A stretch of 64,000 nucleotides of DNA, taken from Pseudomonas fluorescens (GTDB lineage Bacteria; Pseudomonadota; Gammaproteobacteria; Pseudomonadales; Pseudomonadaceae). Both the position numbers and the translations under genes were made by a program. The notes beneath the pieces are model-generated. The model saw only the letters and a list, made by a program, of their open reading frames with translations. It ran no database searches and had not been told where the DNA came from. Positions 61,845 through 64,000 of this stretch are shown here, in pieces. The stretch covers positions 94,093-158,092 of the forward strand of contig NZ_CABVHQ010000006.1 of the NCBI RefSeq assembly GCF_902497895.1, read 5' to 3'. Position 1 is the stretch's first letter. Every line of letters starts with the position of its first letter.

Positions 61845-61867
61845 TGTGTACATATCAGCGTACACAA
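61845..61867 (+). repeat. Right terminal near-palindrome
   Basis: TGTGTAC-N8-GTACACAA, identical to the left copy at 22 of 23 positions. It ends 15 bp before the hybrid prfC ATG, so a bound protein would sit on its leader or promoter. Confidence 0.75.
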
Positions 61868-61882
61868 TCGAGATTTTAAGCG

Positions 61883-63472
<1,590 letters not shown>

Positions 63473-63491
63473 GCGCTGAGCGGTAATACCC

Positions 63492-63525
63492 AAAAGCCCC
63501 GTTGCGAAAGCTGCGGGGTTTTTTA
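63492..63525 (+). terminator. Rho-independent terminator of prfC
   Basis: AAAAGCCCCG / CGGGGTTTT stem followed by further T residues, 20 bp after the prfC stop. Confidence 0.92.
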
Positions 63526-64000
63526 TTGGCTGGTGAAATTTGGTGTGGTGAGGAGCAAGCCCTAATGCCAGTCAGTTAAACGGCATTTTTGCGAGGAGCG
63601 CTTCCGATTGTTCGCCAGGCTCAGGATCCACCCCTCACCCTAACCCTCCCGAAACGTCGGACCGCCCCAAGGGGGCGAGGGGACTGATCTTGAGTGTCTA
63701 TCGAGTTGCTGCGACCTGGGAAACCGGGTCGACTATGGATTCAACGAATTACTTTCAGGTCGCAGTACATCCTCAGAACCCACATTCTGCTCCCTCTCCC
63801 CCGTGGGCATAGGTATCTACGCATCTTTTAAGGGCTGCCGAATACTGTGGCGAGGGGGCTTGTCGGAACGCCGCACCGCCCCGCTCGGCTGCGCAGCAGT
63901 GGTAAAACCGGCGGATGCGTTCTACCTGGAAAACCGCGATTGCCGGTTTTAGGGCCGCTTCGCGACCCAGCGGGGGCAAGCCCCCTCGCCACAGGTAGGG
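63526..64000. other. Repeat-rich region at window end
   Basis: No gene supported; a 68-codon minus frame at 63773-63979 lies inside the REP pair. The sequence around 63620-63690 (CCCTAACCCTCCC, GGGGGCGAGGGGACTG) resembles common Pseudomonas extragenic repeats. Confidence 0.6.
63845..63994. repeat. REPIN with CTGTGGCGAGGGGGCTTG arms
   Basis: 18 bp at 63845-63862 are perfectly inverted at 63977-63994. This is a different REP family from the one at 8028-8125. Confidence 0.88.

Overview
The window comes from a Pseudomonas, most likely the P. fluorescens group. The evidence is a fused fruB-fruK-fruA fructose PTS with a Cra operator, a piuB-piuA-piuC-Sel1-speC block ordered as in P. aeruginosa, an opuC betaine/carnitine/choline-type ABC operon, prfC, and GTAGGAGCGAGC-type REP pairs. 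No complete rRNA or tRNA gene is present.

Layout. 1-21.7 kb is core chromosome: the end of a chemotaxis receptor gene, a TatD-family hydrolase, cra and the fru operon (0.4-8 kb); the iron-uptake block piuB/piuA/piuC with a Fur box, a Sel1 protein and a small RHH/RelE-type toxin-antitoxin pair (8-15.4 kb); speC (15.5-16.7 kb); a small orphan gene; and the opuC operon (17.8-21.3 kb). 21.7-61.9 kb is one integrated mobile element of about 40 kb inserted in the 5' end of prfC. The original first 20-odd prfC codons are stranded at 21657-21731. The element supplies a new promoter region and a new N-terminus to the prfC copy at 61883, the arrangement known for SXT/R391 elements. 62-64 kb is core again.

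The element encodes an SXT-like integrase, an AlpA-like regulator, MobC, a MOBP-type relaxase and a coupling ATPase. No type IV secretion channel genes are visible, so it looks like an integrative mobilizable element that borrows a helper's channel. It is a mosaic. A second integrase followed by the 3' 46 nt of tRNA-Gly(UCC) marks an older nested element. Next comes a defence block: a PaeR7I-like restriction-modification system and an ABC-three-component operon with an SMC/Rad50-like ATPase. Two copies of an ardA anti-restriction module share a long repeated leader. A signalling cargo follows: a SPOR-like membrane protein, FleN and CheY paralogues, and an EAL phosphodiesterase with a degenerate GGDEF domain, with decayed IS5-type transposase remnants on both sides of fleN-cheY. 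The right part holds mobilization genes and small unknown operons. It ends in a TIR-like protein, a PD-(D/E)XK-like protein and an XRE regulator.

The most unusual features are the mobile fleN-cheY-EAL cargo, a roughly 320-nt run of about ten tandem stem-loops with TTCG-type loops directly upstream of mobC, the repeated ardA leaders, the ABC-3C operon in which two adjacent proteins share a GD-VLGDK-VN tag, and a near-palindrome present at both element ends. All calls rest on reading the sequence and recalled family features. No searches were run.
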